A stretch of 5,124 nucleotides of DNA, taken from the NCBI GenBank assembly GCA_031284225.1, contig JAITAH010000358.1, forward strand, positions 1 to 5,124, read 5' to 3'. The stretch is from Dysgonamonadaceae bacterium (lineage in GTDB: Bacteria > Bacteroidota > Bacteroidia > Bacteroidales > Azobacteroidaceae). The position numbers were made by a program, and so were the translations under genes. The notes under the pieces are model-generated. The model saw only the letters and a list, made by a program, of their open reading frames with translations. It had not been told where the DNA came from and did no database searches. Shown piece by piece: positions 1 to 5,124 of this stretch; positions within the stretch are counted from its first letter, which is position 1; each line of letters starts with the position of its first letter.

Positions 1-501
1 ATTGACCCCGATGCGTGGAAAGTTTTTCTCCAAAAACTGATCGGCAAACGTGAAATCCGTCATTACGCCCGAAAAGAAGTGATTATGACGCCTCCCGATT
101 ATCCCCGCGATATCGAAATACTGAAAGCCTGGAACGAACGAAGCGAAAGCTATCTTCGGGAACGCACGAAACGGCCGTCGTATGGAACTTTTTGGAAAAG
201 TCGCTGGCGCGATTCGTCCCTGACTGCTTTGACGGACGATTTGGAGAATACGATCGAAGACCTTCTCAATGCAAGCGAAAACCTGATTATCGGAAAATTG
301 ATGGATTTTCCGGTCATCCGCCCGCTGAAATTGAATGTTTTGGAAAAACCCGCGGTGCGTCTCTCTTGCGAAATTCTTTTTCCCATCGGAGGACTCATTT
401 ACGGCCTCGCCCTTTGGCGACAAAAACAAGTGAATAAAGATTTGGTTGCCGCCCGGAAAGTGAACGAAGGTTTGATCGAAGAATTGAGAAAATTAGTATA
501 A
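1..501 (+). CDS. C-terminal part of a probable LptF/LptG-type (YjgP/YjgQ) permease, 5' end outside the window
   Basis: The frame is open from the first base and ends with TAA at 499-501, so 166 codons of a longer protein are visible; the GTG at 79 and ATG at 85 are internal codons. The visible part is a soluble stretch rich in charged and aromatic residues, then one hydrophobic segment at about 361-417 (LSCEILFPIGGLIYGLALW), then a basic helical tail ending in EELRKLV. From memory, large Bacteroidales permeases of the LptF/LptG family end this way: a KLIGKRE-like stretch, an 'ARKEVIM..PDYPR' region, a late membrane segment and a charged tail. LptF and LptG form the inner-membrane part of the ABC exporter that moves lipopolysaccharide towards the outer membrane. 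The family's diagnostic N-terminal membrane domain is not in the window, so the assignment is by resemblance only. That the reading frame is real and truncated at the left edge is much surer than the name. Confidence 0.65.
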   Translation: MDPDAWKVFLQKLIGKREIRHYARKEVIMTPPDYPRDIEILKAWNERSESYLRERTKRPSYGTFWKSRWRDSSLTALTDDLENTIEDLLNASENLIIGKLMDFPVIRPLKLNVLEKPAVRLSCEILFPIGGLIYGLALWRQKQVNKDLVAARKVNEGLIEELRKLV

Positions 502-506
502 GCATT

Positions 507-524
507 AAGATATTTTTATATCTT
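507..524. repeat. 7-bp perfect inverted repeat in the gap before the dipeptidase gene
   Basis: AAGATAT (507-513) and ATATCTT (518-524) are perfect reverse complements around a TTTT loop. The arms are entirely A/T except for one G-C pair, and no clean U-tract follows, so this would be a weak terminator for the upstream permease gene. Its right arm overlaps the TAnnTTTG box at 519-526, which makes an operator role as likely as termination. Confidence 0.4.
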
Positions 525-526
525 TG
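519..526 (+). promoter_or_regulatory. Candidate Bacteroidota -7 box for the dipeptidase-mutase-deformylase operon
   Basis: TATCTTTG matches TAnnTTTG, the -7 consensus of Bacteroidota primary sigma promoters, and lies 19 bases before the ATG at 546. No TTG/TTTG -33 element is seen at the usual 19-21 base spacing (nearby candidates such as TTAG at 493-496 are poor), so only half of the promoter is supported. A start near 533 would leave a very short, A-rich leader, which suits translation initiation in this phylum. Confidence 0.45.
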
Positions 527-545
527 CCTTTCAAAAAAAAATAAA

Positions 546-2183
546 ATGAAAAAAACACTTATTCCGTTGTTGTTTGCTGCGATGGCAGTAGTCCCTTCTT
601 GGGCGTGTACAAATTTATTAGTAGGTAAAAAAGCCTCTACGGATGGTTCTACCTTGGTTACTTATTCCGCCGATTCGTATTCTCTTTACGGAGAACTGTA
701 TCACTGGCCGGCGGCTAAATATGCTCCGGGAACGATGCTGGACGTCTATGAATGGGATACCCACAAATATTTAGGACAAATTCCCCAAGTAGCCGAAACT
801 TATAACGTGGTCGGCAATATGAACGAACATCAGCTTTGTATTGGCGAAACTACGTATGGCGGCCGCCACGAGTTGGCCGATTCTACCGGCCTCATCGACT
901 ACGGAAGTTTGATTTACATCGCTTTGCAACGATCGAAAACCGCTCGCGAAGCCCTCCGGCTAATGACGGATTTGGTCGAAAAATACGGCTATTACAGCGA
1001 AGGCGAATCGTTCTCCATCGTTGACAAAAACGAAGTTTGGATACTGGAAATGATCGGCAAAGGCGTTGGCAACAAGGGAGCCGTTTGGGTAGCCGTTCGC
1101 ATACCCGACGATTGCATTGCCGCTCACGCCAACCAGTCGCGCATCCACCAATTCCCGTTGAACGATAAAGAAAACTGTTTGTATTCAAAAGACGTTATTT
1201 CGTTTGCGAAGGAAAAAGGCTATTACAGCGGTCCGGACAAAGATTTCAGCTTTTCCAAAGCCTATAATCCCTTGGATTGGGGCGGCTTGCGCTTTTGTGA
1301 AGCCCGCGTTTGGAGTTTTTACAATCGCTACACGGATAATGCCCGGCAATGGATTCCCTATATTTTAGGCGAAGACCCGAACCCCATGCCGTTGTACGTA
1401 AAACCCAATCAACAACTGAGTGCAAAAGACTTAATGGATATGATGCGCGACCATTACGAAGGCACTGTTTTCGACCCGACGAAAGATCTGGGCGCCGGCC
1501 CTTTCCATGCGCCCTACCGCTTCAATCCCTTGTCGTTTGAAGTCGATGGGAAGCAATACGGTTTTGAACGTCCGATTTCCACGCAACAAACCGGTTTCAC
1601 GTTTGTGGGACAGATGCGCAGTTCGCTTCCCGACGAAGTGGGCGGCGTGCTTTGGTTCGGTGTGGACGATGCCCGCTTCACGGTCTTTACCCCGATGTAC
1701 GGCAGTATCACGGAAACGCCGGAATGTTACCGCGTCGGCGTTGGCGATTTCACGCATTTTACGTGGAAGTCCGCTTTCTGGGTGCACAACTGGGTGGCTA
1801 ATATGGCTTATGCCCGGTATAACCAGATTATTCTGGATACGAAACCGCTGCAAGACCGGCTGGAAAACGGGTATTTAGACATACAATCGTCGATCGAACA
1901 AGAAGCGCTCGCATTTTCCGACAGAGAAAAAAGATTGGCTTATTTGACCGCTTACAGTACCGATGTAGCGCAACAAGCGTTGCAGGAATGGAAACAGTTG
2001 GGCGAATATTTGATTGTTAAATACATGGACGGCGGAATAAAAAAGGAAGAAAACGGGAAATTCCTGAAGAATCCTTACGGCGGTTCGCTCTATCCCCATC
2101 GTCCGAAAATGGATGAAAAGTATTTGCGCGAAATCATCCGACAAACCGGAGATTGGCTGAAAGAAAAGGAAATAGTAAAATAA
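546..2183 (+). CDS. Secreted C69-family dipeptidase (Ntn-hydrolase)
   Basis: A 545-residue exported peptidase of family C69 (the PepD/dipeptidase A family), which cleaves dipeptides with an N-terminal cysteine nucleophile. Residues 1-20 form a clear signal peptide: basic MKK, a hydrophobic core, then PSWA with Ser at -3 and Ala at -1. The first residue after the predicted cut is Cys21, starting CTNLLVGKKASTDGST, which matches the family's N-terminal 'CT..LVGKKAS.DGST' motif. Removal of the signal peptide would therefore itself expose the catalytic cysteine. Other family-like stretches are CIGETTYGG (Glu101), GESFSIVDKNEVW (about 153-165) and EARVWSFYNRY (from 252). The bulky Trp at -2 and lack of a Leu at -3 argue against a lipobox, so the product is more likely soluble in the periplasm or secreted. 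The ATG at 546 is chosen because the signal peptide begins there. It is the first gene of a tight run with the mutase and deformylase, and its stop overlaps the next start (TAATG). Substrate range cannot be read from the sequence; a role in using peptides as nutrients is inferred. Confidence 0.9.
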   Translation: MKKTLIPLLFAAMAVVPSWACTNLLVGKKASTDGSTLVTYSADSYSLYGELYHWPAAKYAPGTMLDVYEWDTHKYLGQIPQVAETYNVVGNMNEHQLCIGETTYGGRHELADSTGLIDYGSLIYIALQRSKTAREALRLMTDLVEKYGYYSEGESFSIVDKNEVWILEMIGKGVGNKGAVWVAVRIPDDCIAAHANQSRIHQFPLNDKENCLYSKDVISFAKEKGYYSGPDKDFSFSKAYNPLDWGGLRFCEARVWSFYNRYTDNARQWIPYILGEDPNPMPLYVKPNQQLSAKDLMDMMRDHYEGTVFDPTKDLGAGPFHAPYRFNPLSFEVDGKQYGFERPISTQQTGFTFVGQMRSSLPDEVGGVLWFGVDDARFTVFTPMYGSITETPECYRVGVGDFTHFTWKSAFWVHNWVANMAYARYNQIILDTKPLQDRLENGYLDIQSSIEQEALAFSDREKRLAYLTAYSTDVAQQALQEWKQLGEYLIVKYMDGGIKKEENGKFLKNPYGGSLYPHRPKMDEKYLREIIRQTGDWLKEKEIVK

Positions 2184-3955
2184 TGAAAAAAATAGAAATT
2201 AAAAGTATGGAAGATTCAGTTTTATTACAACAAGTCAGAGCGAAAGCGAATACTTGGCTGAGCGATTCTTACGATGCGGAAACCCGTAAAAGAGTGCAGG
2301 AATTATTAGATAAGGAAGATACGACCGATTTGATCGAATCGTTTTACAAAGATTTGGAGTTTGGTACGGGCGGTCTTCGCGGCATTATGGGCGCCGGTTC
2401 CAACCGGATGAATATTTATACGGTAGGCGCCGCAACACAAGGCTTGGCGAATTATTTGAAAAAAGAATTTTTCCATTTGCCGCAAATCAGCGTAGTGGTT
2501 GGGCACGATTGCCGGAACAACAGCCGGTTGTTTGCCGAAACATCGGCCGGAATTTTCGCCGCCAACGGCATTAAAGTCTATCTGTTTCCGGAGTTGCGGC
2601 CAACGCCGGAAATCAGTTATGCCATCCGGAAATTGGGTTGTCAGAGCGGAATCTGCATCACGGCTTCGCACAACCCGAAGGAATATAACGGCTATAAAGC
2701 GTATTGGGACGATGGCGCACAAGTAATCGCTCCCCATGATAAAAATATCATTGCGGAAGTCAACAAAATTTCGTCCGTGAAAGAAATTAAATTCAAGGCG
2801 CTGCCCGGATTAATCGAGCTGCTGAACGGCAAAATCGACGAAGACTACATCCGGGATTTGTTGACGATTTCGCTTTCCGGAGAAGCCATTCAAAGACATA
2901 AGGATATAAAAATCGTCTATACCCCGATTCACGGCACCGGTATCACATTAATTCCGGCCGCTTTGAAAGCCTTGGGCTTTGAAAACATTATTCACGTGCC
3001 CGAACAGGATGTGATTAGCGGAGATTTTCCCACCGTGAAATCGCCCAATCCGGAAGAAGCCGCAGCGCTGAAAATGGCGGTCGAAAAAGCCATTGCCGCC
3101 GGTGCGGATTTGGTGATGGCGTCCGATCCCGACGCCGACCGGATCGGCGCCGCCGTGCGCAACGAAAACGGCGAATTTGTCTTACTCAACGGAAATCAAA
3201 CCTTACTGATTTTTATCTATTATCTGATTACCCGCTGGAAACAACTGGGAAAACTGTCCGGCAACGAATATGTCGTGAAAACCATTGTAACTACCGAACT
3301 GGTAAAAACCATTGCGAAAAAGAACGGCGTGAAGCTGTTTGATTGCTATACCGGTTTCAAATGGATAGCCGACGTCATCCGTCAAAATGAAAACAAACGG
3401 AAATATATCGGCGGCGGCGAAGAAAGTTACGGTTTTCTGGCCGAAGATTTTGTCCGGGACAAAGATTCGGTTTCTGCCTGTATGTTGCTGGCGGAAATTG
3501 CCGCTTGGGCAGCCGATAACGGCAAAACCATTTACGAACTCTTGCAAGATATTTATGTGGAATACGGTTTCTCCAAAGAAAAAGGCATCTCGGTGGTAAG
3601 AGAAGGCAAGTCGGGCGCTGAAGAAATCGAAGCCATGATGAAAAACTACCGCGAACATCCGATGACCGAGTTAGCCGGCTCCCGGGTGTTTTTCATCAAA
3701 GATTTTGCCAAACTGACCGGTACGGACATCGCCGAAAACGAACAGGTAACGCTGGATATGCCGACAACTTCCAACGTATTGCAATACTTTGCGGAAGACG
3801 GCACCAAAGTGTCCATTCGTCCGTCGGGCACCGAGCCGAAAATCAAGTTTTATATCGAAATTCACAGCAAAGTAGCGTCCCGCGCCGAACTGGCGGCGGC
3901 CGACGTGGCAGCGGATGCCAAGATGGAAGAAGTACGGAAATCATTGGGAATCTGA
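2183..3955 (+). CDS. Phosphoglucomutase/phosphomannomutase (alpha-D-phosphohexomutase family)
   Basis: A cytoplasmic, Mg-dependent enzyme that moves phosphate between C1 and C6 of hexose phosphates, linking glycolysis to nucleotide-sugar, glycogen and cell-envelope synthesis. With the ATG at 2183 it has 590 residues. All four signature sites are present: the phosphoserine loop TASHNPKEYNGYK with Ser162, the metal loop DPDADR (Asp315, 317, 319), the sugar-binding loop GGGEESYGF (Glu413, Ser415) and the phosphate-binding loop RPSGTEPK (546-553). This layout and length fit the large PGM2-like branch common in Bacteroidales. Nothing is missing, so it should be active. The start is uncertain: the ATG at 2183 overlaps the dipeptidase TAA by one base and has AAGGAA at 2166-2171, suggesting translational coupling. 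The ATG at 2207 (protein starting MEDSVLLQQV, 582 residues) better fits the N-terminus I recall for Bacteroides homologues. A TTG at 2153 would extend further into the dipeptidase gene and is unlikely. Glucose versus mannose preference cannot be decided. Confidence 0.93.
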   Translation: MKKIEIKSMEDSVLLQQVRAKANTWLSDSYDAETRKRVQELLDKEDTTDLIESFYKDLEFGTGGLRGIMGAGSNRMNIYTVGAATQGLANYLKKEFFHLPQISVVVGHDCRNNSRLFAETSAGIFAANGIKVYLFPELRPTPEISYAIRKLGCQSGICITASHNPKEYNGYKAYWDDGAQVIAPHDKNIIAEVNKISSVKEIKFKALPGLIELLNGKIDEDYIRDLLTISLSGEAIQRHKDIKIVYTPIHGTGITLIPAALKALGFENIIHVPEQDVISGDFPTVKSPNPEEAAALKMAVEKAIAAGADLVMASDPDADRIGAAVRNENGEFVLLNGNQTLLIFIYYLITRWKQLGKLSGNEYVVKTIVTTELVKTIAKKNGVKLFDCYTGFKWIADVIRQNENKRKYIGGGEESYGFLAEDFVRDKDSVSACMLLAEIAAWAADNGKTIYELLQDIYVEYGFSKEKGISVVREGKSGAEEIEAMMKNYREHPMTELAGSRVFFIKDFAKLTGTDIAENEQVTLDMPTTSNVLQYFAEDGTKVSIRPSGTEPKIKFYIEIHSKVASRAELAAADVAADAKMEEVRKSLGI

Positions 3956-3956
3956 T

Positions 3957-4568
3957 ATGAAGGGGGCAAAAATCGGCTGGATACTGGCAGCTCTGAGCGG
4001 ATTATGCATTTCATGCAAAACCGTTCAGCCCTTTGCCGAGGCGGAAAAAGCCCTGATTGTGTCCGCTACGGCGGAAAAACCTTTTCGCGTTTTGCAAATT
4101 ACGGAAAAAGCAGATGCTCTCTTGCTTCGGAAACCGTGCAGCGATATTCAACCGTTTGCCGCCGATCCTGCGTTTCATTTACTGGTAGCCCGCTTGAAAA
4201 AAACGCTTGAGATAGAGCAAGGCGTAGGCATTGCGGCGCCGCAAGTAGGTATTTCCAAAAACCTGTTCCTGTTTATGCGGCTCGACGAACCGGATCACCG
4301 GGTGCAGGTAGCGGTCAATCCGAAAATTGTGAATCATCCGGACACTACGGTTTGCTTTGAACGCGACGGATGCTTATCCATTCCCGGATTTCAAGGCAAT
4401 TCGCGGCGATATCCGTGGGTGGAGGTTGAATATTGGAATGAAAAAGGAGAAAAAATACGGGAACGACTGGAAGGATACAGCCGCCGGGATTCCTTTACGG
4501 CAATTATTTTCCAACACGAATACGACCATACGCGAGGAATTTTATTTACAGATAAATTGTGCGAATAG
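3957..4568 (+). CDS. def: Peptide deformylase-family protein with a lipoprotein-like export signal
   Basis: A 203-residue member of the polypeptide deformylase family, metalloenzymes that normally strip formyl from the N-terminal Met of new proteins in the cytoplasm. The three family motifs are present in order: GVGIAAPQ (89-96), DGCLS (137-141, with metal ligand Cys139) and HEYDH (187-191, with His187, Glu188, His191). The second motif is usually EGCLS, so Glu-to-Asp at 137 is a departure. The deformylase fold begins near FRVLQITEKADALLLRKP, about 40 residues in. Before it lies a basic start, a hydrophobic run GWILAALSGL and CISC-K, which reads as a lipoprotein signal with Cys20 as the possible lipidated residue. 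Cys at -3 makes the lipobox imperfect. The ATG at 3957 is chosen because it begins the export signal, sits one base after the mutase stop (TGA-T-ATG) and has GGGAA at 3946-3950. An ATG at 3915 would bury the signal and overlap the mutase. Family membership is firm; export, and hence the real substrate, is inferred. Confidence 0.88.
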   Translation: MKGAKIGWILAALSGLCISCKTVQPFAEAEKALIVSATAEKPFRVLQITEKADALLLRKPCSDIQPFAADPAFHLLVARLKKTLEIEQGVGIAAPQVGISKNLFLFMRLDEPDHRVQVAVNPKIVNHPDTTVCFERDGCLSIPGFQGNSRRYPWVEVEYWNEKGEKIRERLEGYSRRDSFTAIIFQHEYDHTRGILFTDKLCE

Positions 4569-4569
4569 C

Positions 4570-4806
4570 TTATGCAATCGGTCCAACCATTTCTCGCAAG
4601 GATGTGAGGTCTTTCCGCTGTTCTTTGCAATACTCCCAGAGCTCTGAAAAACTCCCCCAGTACACTGCCTGCGATTTGGCGAACGATGCCGTCAACGGAG
4701 CAAAGACGAAAGCGCCATTTTCACTGAACGCCACCGCGGGCTGGGGTACAGATACGCCGATTCGCAGCGCATCGGGCGAGGCGCGGGTGGTGGAAACCGT
4801 CCGCAT
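4570..4806 (-). CDS. Doubtful hypothetical protein in a GC-rich stretch
   Basis: A 78-codon minus-strand frame from an ATG at 4806 to a TAA at 4572-4570. I do not recognise the product. Its C-terminal half (AVYWGSFSELWEYCKEQRKD and onward) is aromatic and charged in a helix-like pattern and looks more protein-like than the overlapping plus-strand frames, and its stop lies one base from the deformylase stop in a convergent arrangement. Against it, no Bacteroidota promoter box lies upstream on the minus strand, there is no clear ribosome-binding site, and an in-frame TGA two codons before the ATG rules out an N-terminal extension. The base composition is unlike the flanking genes: by my count bases 4681-4800 are about 62% G+C, against 45% in a sampled line of the dipeptidase gene. 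It could be a small gene, a relic of a longer one, or part of a dispersed repeat. Bases 4807-4822 hold nothing else I can see. Confidence 0.25.
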   Translation of the reverse strand: MRTVSTTRASPDALRIGVSVPQPAVAFSENGAFVFAPLTASFAKSQAVYWGSFSELWEYCKEQRKDLTSLREMVGPIA

Positions 4807-4822
4807 ATTTCATTCTACTTAT

Positions 4823-4853
4823 TTTGTAGATATAAAAAATACCACTATTTTTG
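4823..4853 (+). promoter_or_regulatory. Bacteroidota-type promoter of the HigBA module
   Basis: TTTG at 4823-4826, a 19-base spacer, and TATTTTTG at 4846-4853 match both halves of the Bacteroidota promoter (TTTG, 19-21 bases, TAnnTTTG). Transcription would start near 4860, about 14 bases before the toxin ATG at 4874. A short inverted repeat, TCTAC (4814-4818) and GTAGA (4826-4830), flanks the -33 element. HigA antitoxins commonly bind such repeats at their own promoter, but five-base arms are weak evidence for an operator. Confidence 0.65.
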
Positions 4854-4873
4854 TTCCGGATAAGGAAACGAAG

Positions 4874-5010
4874 ATGAAAATACGGTTTGATAAAGAGTAT
4901 TTGCGCGAGTTGTACGAAACGGGAAAGACAGGGGAGAAAAAATACCGTTTTCAGCCGCAAGTAATAGCGAAATATCAAAAAAAATAGAATTATCGAATCA
5001 TTATAAATAG
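4874..5010 (+). pseudogene. higB: HigB-type (RelE/ParE superfamily) toxin gene with its middle deleted
   Basis: The ATG at 4874 opens a frame of only 37 codons, MKIRFDKEYLRELYETGKTG through RFQPQVIAKYQKK, ending in TAG at 4985-4987. This matches the start of Bacteroidales HigB-like toxins, which are usually around 105-110 residues and cleave mRNA at the ribosome. Immediately afterwards, in a different frame, bases 4984-5010 read IELSNHYK and a stop, which resembles the end of the same family. Roughly 60 codons between the two, including the core of the RNase fold, are therefore gone, and the join lies at or near an A8 tract (4977-4984). Restoring the frame at the A8 tract would give only about 45 residues, so frameshifting cannot rescue the toxin. 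The promoter and the downstream antitoxin gene survive. The remaining alternative is that the 37-residue peptide is made and has some use, but nothing in the sequence supports that. Confidence 0.82.
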
Positions 5011-5017
5011 AACAATT

Positions 5018-5124
5018 ATGGATAAATACGTTTGCGCCCGTCCGGTTCATCCGGGCGAGATTCTGAAAGAAGAAATAGAATATCGAGGTTTATCGCAACG
5101 CAAATTGGCTATGCAAATGGGAAT
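5018..5124 (+). CDS. higA: HigA-family antitoxin (XRE-type helix-turn-helix), 3' end outside the window
   Basis: An ATG at 5018 opens a frame that runs off the right edge after 35 codons plus two bases. The visible start, MDKYVCARPVHPGEILKEEI, followed by EYRGLSQRKLAMQMG, carries the RPVHPGEILKEE hallmark of HigA/VapI-type antitoxins and the first helices of an XRE helix-turn-helix domain (LSQRKLA). HigA normally neutralises HigB and represses the shared promoter by binding DNA. It starts seven bases after the relic toxin stop at 5008-5010, the close toxin-first order typical of higBA. Because the toxin is broken, this protein may now serve only as a repressor of its own promoter or as protection against related toxins elsewhere; that is inference. 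Whether its own 3' end is intact cannot be seen. Confidence 0.85.
   Translation, partial: MDKYVCARPVHPGEILKEEIEYRGLSQRKLAMQMG

Noticed and set aside
1431..1853. A 140-codon minus-strand frame inside the dipeptidase gene (similar long antisense frames occur in the mutase gene).
   Set aside because: It is a shadow of the well-supported plus-strand gene, with no start signal and no recognisable product.
3915..3956. An upstream ATG extending the deformylase by 14 residues.
   Set aside because: It would overlap the mutase by 41 bases and place hydrophilic residues before the export signal. The ATG at 3957 directly follows the mutase stop.
4637..4646. Perfect 10-bp palindrome CAGAGCTCTG, considered as a terminator stem after the deformylase gene.
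   Set aside because: It has no loop and no T-run after it, and palindromes of this length occur by chance.
4977..4984. The A8 tract in the toxin gene as a programmed frameshift site.
   Set aside because: A shift would add only seven or eight residues and still lack the middle of the toxin, so it could not restore a functional protein.
4559..4987. A 142-codon plus-strand frame running from inside the deformylase gene to the toxin stop.
   Set aside because: Only its last 37 codons, from the ATG at 4874, match a known family. The rest overlaps the deformylase end and the GC-rich stretch, and the promoter at 4823-4853 lies inside it, so it is an open frame by chance.
4721..5050. A 109-codon minus-strand frame opposite the toxin relic and antitoxin start.
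   Set aside because: It is antisense to the higBA sequence that is clearly recognisable on the plus strand, and its translation resembles no family I know.

Overview
The window looks like a piece of a Bacteroidales chromosome (Bacteroidota). This rests on three things. The proteins resemble Bacteroidales family members: a phosphoglucomutase, a secreted C69 dipeptidase and the tail of a large LptF/LptG-type permease. Two candidate promoters carry the Bacteroidota -7 box TAnnTTTG. Classical Shine-Dalgarno sequences are weak. A Tannerella- or Parabacteroides-like genus is plausible, but that is inference and cannot be fixed from the window.

Layout, left to right. Bases 1-501 hold the 3' end of a plus-strand gene cut by the window edge, probably an LptF/LptG-type lipopolysaccharide export permease. 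A 44-base gap follows, with a 7-bp perfect inverted repeat and a TAnnTTTG box. Then comes a tight three-gene plus-strand run: a secreted C69 (Ntn-hydrolase) dipeptidase at 546-2183, a phosphoglucomutase/phosphomannomutase at 2183-3955 whose start overlaps the preceding stop by one base, and a peptide deformylase-family protein at 3957-4568, one base after the mutase stop. The spacing says these three are co-transcribed. The two outer genes encode exported hydrolases, while the middle one is a cytoplasmic sugar-phosphate enzyme, so their link is probably expression rather than one pathway.

Bases 4569-4806 are unusually GC-rich. They hold only a doubtful minus-strand ORF that ends one base from the deformylase stop.

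From 4823 there is a HigBA-type toxin-antitoxin module. A good Bacteroidota promoter (TTTG-N19-TATTTTTG) leads into a HigB toxin gene that has lost its middle. The first 37 codons are present, then a stop in an A8 tract, then an out-of-frame relic of the toxin C-terminus. The HigA antitoxin follows intact as far as the window shows (5018 to the edge).

The two points most worth following are the deformylase with a lipoprotein-like export signal and an altered second motif, and the toxin-dead, antitoxin-retained HigBA locus. No RNA gene, CRISPR array, insertion sequence or convincing rho-independent terminator was seen.
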